DNA from: DAOPYU01 sp942493245
GTDB lineage: Bacteria > Sumerlaeota > Sumerlaeia > UBA8349
DNA: 64,000 nucleotides
NCBI GenBank assembly: GCA_942493245.1
Contig: OW818685.1
Location: 3,472,001 to 3,536,000 of the forward strand
Direction: 5' to 3'
Shown: positions 61,982 to 64,000 of the stretch, one piece after another
Position numbering within the stretch: position 1 is the first letter of the stretch
Layout: each line of letters begins with the position of its first letter
Made by a program: the position numbers and the translations under genes
The notes under the pieces: generated by a model
The model's database searches: none
What the model was told of the DNA's origin: nothing
The model's input: the letters and a program-made list of their open reading frames with translations, nothing else

Positions 61982-63598
61982 TCAGTTTCCGTCGAACTTT
62001 GCCAGTTCCTCTTTCCTGATCGGCTCTTTCACGAGAATCTGGGGATCCTGTCCGGCACCGTCAGTCAGCCGGACCGTGTAATGCAGATAGTGGATTCGGC
62101 TGGGATCGTTCAACGCCTCGGCTTCCAGCCAGTTTTCGCAGATGACGAACTCCACCGTCTTTTCGTCCTTCCAGATGATTCTTGAGACCAACTTGCTGTA
62201 GGGACTGTCATGGGTATATTCACGCCAGTCCTTCTTAGGATCGTTACGGGTGCCAGAAGGCCCTAAATATCCGTCATCAATAATGAAATCGCCTTGGATA
62301 ACGGGATAGACCAGGCAATTGTCCACAAACAGGGCCACTTTCACCTGCCGCCCCAGTTTCATGGATTGCCGGGCATAGGCCACGTGCTTTTTGTCTTTCG
62401 ACAAAGCCACCCCGATGCCATAGTATTTTTTCTCGAAAGCCTTTTTCTCCATCTGATAAAGACAACATGCTTGAAAAAGATCATCATCCCTATCCTTGTC
62501 GAATTTTGAGGTGACCCAGAACGATTGCGCATCCACGGGATCAACTCCGATGATGGTTGAAGGGGGCATCATCTCTTCGCGCGACAGTCTGGGGATCTCC
62601 AAGGTCTTCTTTTCATCGCCTTGAATCTCGAGAACAAACGGTTCCTCATTTTTTCGGATAATAATATCCGGCACTCCCGCAGCGCTTACCCGTTCATTAT
62701 TCTGTTTCGCGGGGACGTCCAGGAACTCCTTCGGAAACAGATTGGCTCGATCTCTGGGAATAAACTTTTTCCGGTCCCAATCGTAGTCCTTCAGCCTTTC
62801 GACCTCATCCCCCTCGCCTTTCCGTTGAATCGAAATATCCGAAATCTTGAAAGAACCGGTCTTGAACAAACCCTCGATAGTGTAGTGGTAACTTTGTGAC
62901 TTATAAACACCATCCATCAATTGCGCCAGGTCGTAATTCTCATCGATCCCAAACTCGATGCACCCCTTGTCCCGCCACGATACATCCTCGCGGATTGAAC
63001 CTGCTGGAATTTCTTGCCTTAACTTTTCAAAAGCCTTTTCATTTTCCTCAAAATGAATGGATTTAAAATCAAAATATCTTTCTTCCGAAATATTCGGATA
63101 TACCATGTATTCGTCAACAAACACCGCCACTGTTTCGCGATCGTATGGATAGGAAAAAGCGATGTGCTTCGAATCGGGAGACAAGGAAAAGCGCCAGCCG
63201 TAATAATTCTCGTCCACCTGTTTTGTTTCAAGATTCAACAGCATGGCTTTACTCAGGCGATGTCCCCTGGCCATTATCCAGACATGATCCTTATCCATAT
63301 ACGTAATACGGTAAACTTGAACATTGATGAGGGGAGTTATATCGCCACTCGTTTCGCCCTTTTCGGTCAGATTCCAATCCCAGGTCGCCCCTCCCCGTGT
63401 GACGGTCAGTCGCACATAGGCGCCCAGACTAAAACCGCCGTCATGTTCCACTCGGCCAGGATCGGTGAACACCAGATAGTTATCCTTGTCATATTCTATC
63501 TTCGTTTCTCGTTTGAGGGGATCTCCTTGCGAAAATACCGCAGATACATTCAACAACAGACACAGGGTCACAGCGCCCAAGACGACTCGATTTTTCAT
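61982..63598 (-). CDS. Secreted protein of unknown function, beta-propeller-like
   Basis: The 538-residue protein has a clear signal peptide (VTLCLLLNVSAVFSQ). The rest is repeated beta-strand blocks with the pattern (F/V)SLSPDSKHIAFSYPYDRETVAVFVDE and later VALSKDKKHVAYARQSMKLGRQVKVALFVDN, which resemble PD40-type propeller blades. Charged Asp/Lys/Glu-rich loops are prominent. No catalytic motif was recognised. Its base composition is lower in GC than the window average, with more AT-rich codons, which hints at a different history. It is convergent with metE, 40 bases apart, and has no other partner. Confidence 0.7.
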   Translation of the reverse strand: MKNRVVLGAVTLCLLLNVSAVFSQGDPLKRETKIEYDKDNYLVFTDPGRVEHDGGFSLGAYVRLTVTRGGATWDWNLTEKGETSGDITPLINVQVYRITYMDKDHVWIMARGHRLSKAMLLNLETKQVDENYYGWRFSLSPDSKHIAFSYPYDRETVAVFVDEYMVYPNISEERYFDFKSIHFEENEKAFEKLRQEIPAGSIREDVSWRDKGCIEFGIDENYDLAQLMDGVYKSQSYHYTIEGLFKTGSFKISDISIQRKGEGDEVERLKDYDWDRKKFIPRDRANLFPKEFLDVPAKQNNERVSAAGVPDIIIRKNEEPFVLEIQGDEKKTLEIPRLSREEMMPPSTIIGVDPVDAQSFWVTSKFDKDRDDDLFQACCLYQMEKKAFEKKYYGIGVALSKDKKHVAYARQSMKLGRQVKVALFVDNCLVYPVIQGDFIIDDGYLGPSGTRNDPKKDWREYTHDSPYSKLVSRIIWKDEKTVEFVICENWLEAEALNDPSRIHYLHYTVRLTDGAGQDPQILVKEPIRKEELAKFDGN

Positions 63599-64000
63599 TT
63601 GGACTGCTCCAGTTCTTCGACAAGACTGAAATGCTCAAACCGCATTGTAAAGGGGAATATGCAGGAACCCGGGCAATTAATGGCCCCTATTTTTAGAAGA
63701 ATTTCATTCCGACCACAACTTCGTATGGATAAAGATCGGGAAAAATCAAAACCCGTCCCGGCGATCAGCCCCCAATCCCCAAGGATGAAAGGGAGGGACA
63801 CAGACAGGGTCTCCCTTGTGTCGTTTCTGACACGATGTAAACTTTACGTTCTTATATCTTCGAAATCAATCTATTTTATAGTAGTTGCCAAGAATAATCT
63901 TCATTATGACGCGGAGTCAAGCGCTCCAGATCCAAGTCCCGTCAGGGACTTCTGACAATAGCCCAGCGCTTCAGCGCTGGGTTCAGGATCATCCCGTTTC
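63599..64000. other. Intergenic stretch to the window edge
   Basis: This AT-rich stretch presumably holds the promoter of the secreted-protein gene and, at 63935-63981, a two-hairpin repeat element. No gene was recognised before the window ends. Confidence 0.45.
63935..63981. repeat. Two-hairpin dispersed repeat
   Basis: AGTCCC/GTCA/GGGACT (63935-63950) is followed after 11 bases by CCCAGCGC/TTCA/GCGCTGGG (63962-63981), both perfect. This double-hairpin form, with text like GTCCCGTCAGGGAC, is familiar as an extragenic repeat in diverse environmental bacteria. Confidence 0.7.

Overview
The window is GC-rich, densely coded bacterial DNA. An LPS set (kdsC, an LpxL/HtrB-type acyltransferase, lptC- and lptA-like genes), an O-antigen-type ABC exporter, a type IV prepilin and many secreted glycoside hydrolases point to a Gram-negative saprophyte from a little-cultured lineage. 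The prepilin style, the wealth of Gfo/Idh/MocA, GH2, GH29 and DUF1680 enzymes, and the alternative siroheme-to-heme genes would suit Sumerlaeota, Hydrogenedentota or PVC-like bacteria. That placement is inference; there is no rRNA or tRNA gene here to settle it.

Layout. 1-2.5 kb: the end of a bifunctional-nuclease-domain gene and a GHL10-type glycosidase-like protein. 2.6-8.6 kb (minus): a Tat-exported oxidoreductase, an unusual glycosyltransferase/HPr-kinase-like fusion, and a Wzt/Wzm exporter. 9.05-10.7 kb: a complete IS1380-family element with inverted ends and a 5-bp target duplication, set between inverted copies of a dispersed repeat. 11.0-14.4 kb (minus): the kdsC-lpxL-lptC-lptA cluster. 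14.4-18.4 kb (minus): a DUF4912 protein with a histone-H1-like lysine-rich region, accD, a Trm112-like protein and a TatD nuclease. 18.7-24.9 kb: a two-receiver response regulator, a tail-anchored HEAT-repeat protein and UvrA. 25.1-28.2 kb: MalQ and a GntR regulator with a palindrome in its promoter. 28.6-34.4 kb (minus): hemB, ahbD, hemL, an ahbA-ahbB fusion and apbE, which form a heme operon using the siroheme route. 34.7 kb: a beta-CASP nuclease. 36.6-42.7 kb: secreted GH2, GH29 and beta-helix proteins. 42.8-47 kb (minus): an unknown small protein, ThpR, ProS and ComEA. 47-50 kb (minus): a tungsten-type aldehyde ferredoxin oxidoreductase with a two-domain class II aldolase. 50.3 kb: ThiC behind a foldable leader. 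52-55.7 kb (minus): GT2, toroid protein and YbhN-like membrane protein. 56-64 kb: a GH127-type enzyme, a prepilin, MetE and a secreted protein of unknown function.

The genes describe envelope building, scavenging of plant or algal polysaccharide, and anaerobic-style cofactor metabolism (AhbD radical SAM heme synthesis, AOR). Intergenic DNA carries several families of palindromic repeats and clear hairpin terminators. No CRISPR array, prophage or recognisable defence island was seen. The most novel items are the GT2-HprK-like fusion, the AOR/aldolase pair, the GT2-toroid-flippase operon, the tail-anchored HEAT protein with a repeated acidic motif, and the thiC leader without a TPP aptamer signature.
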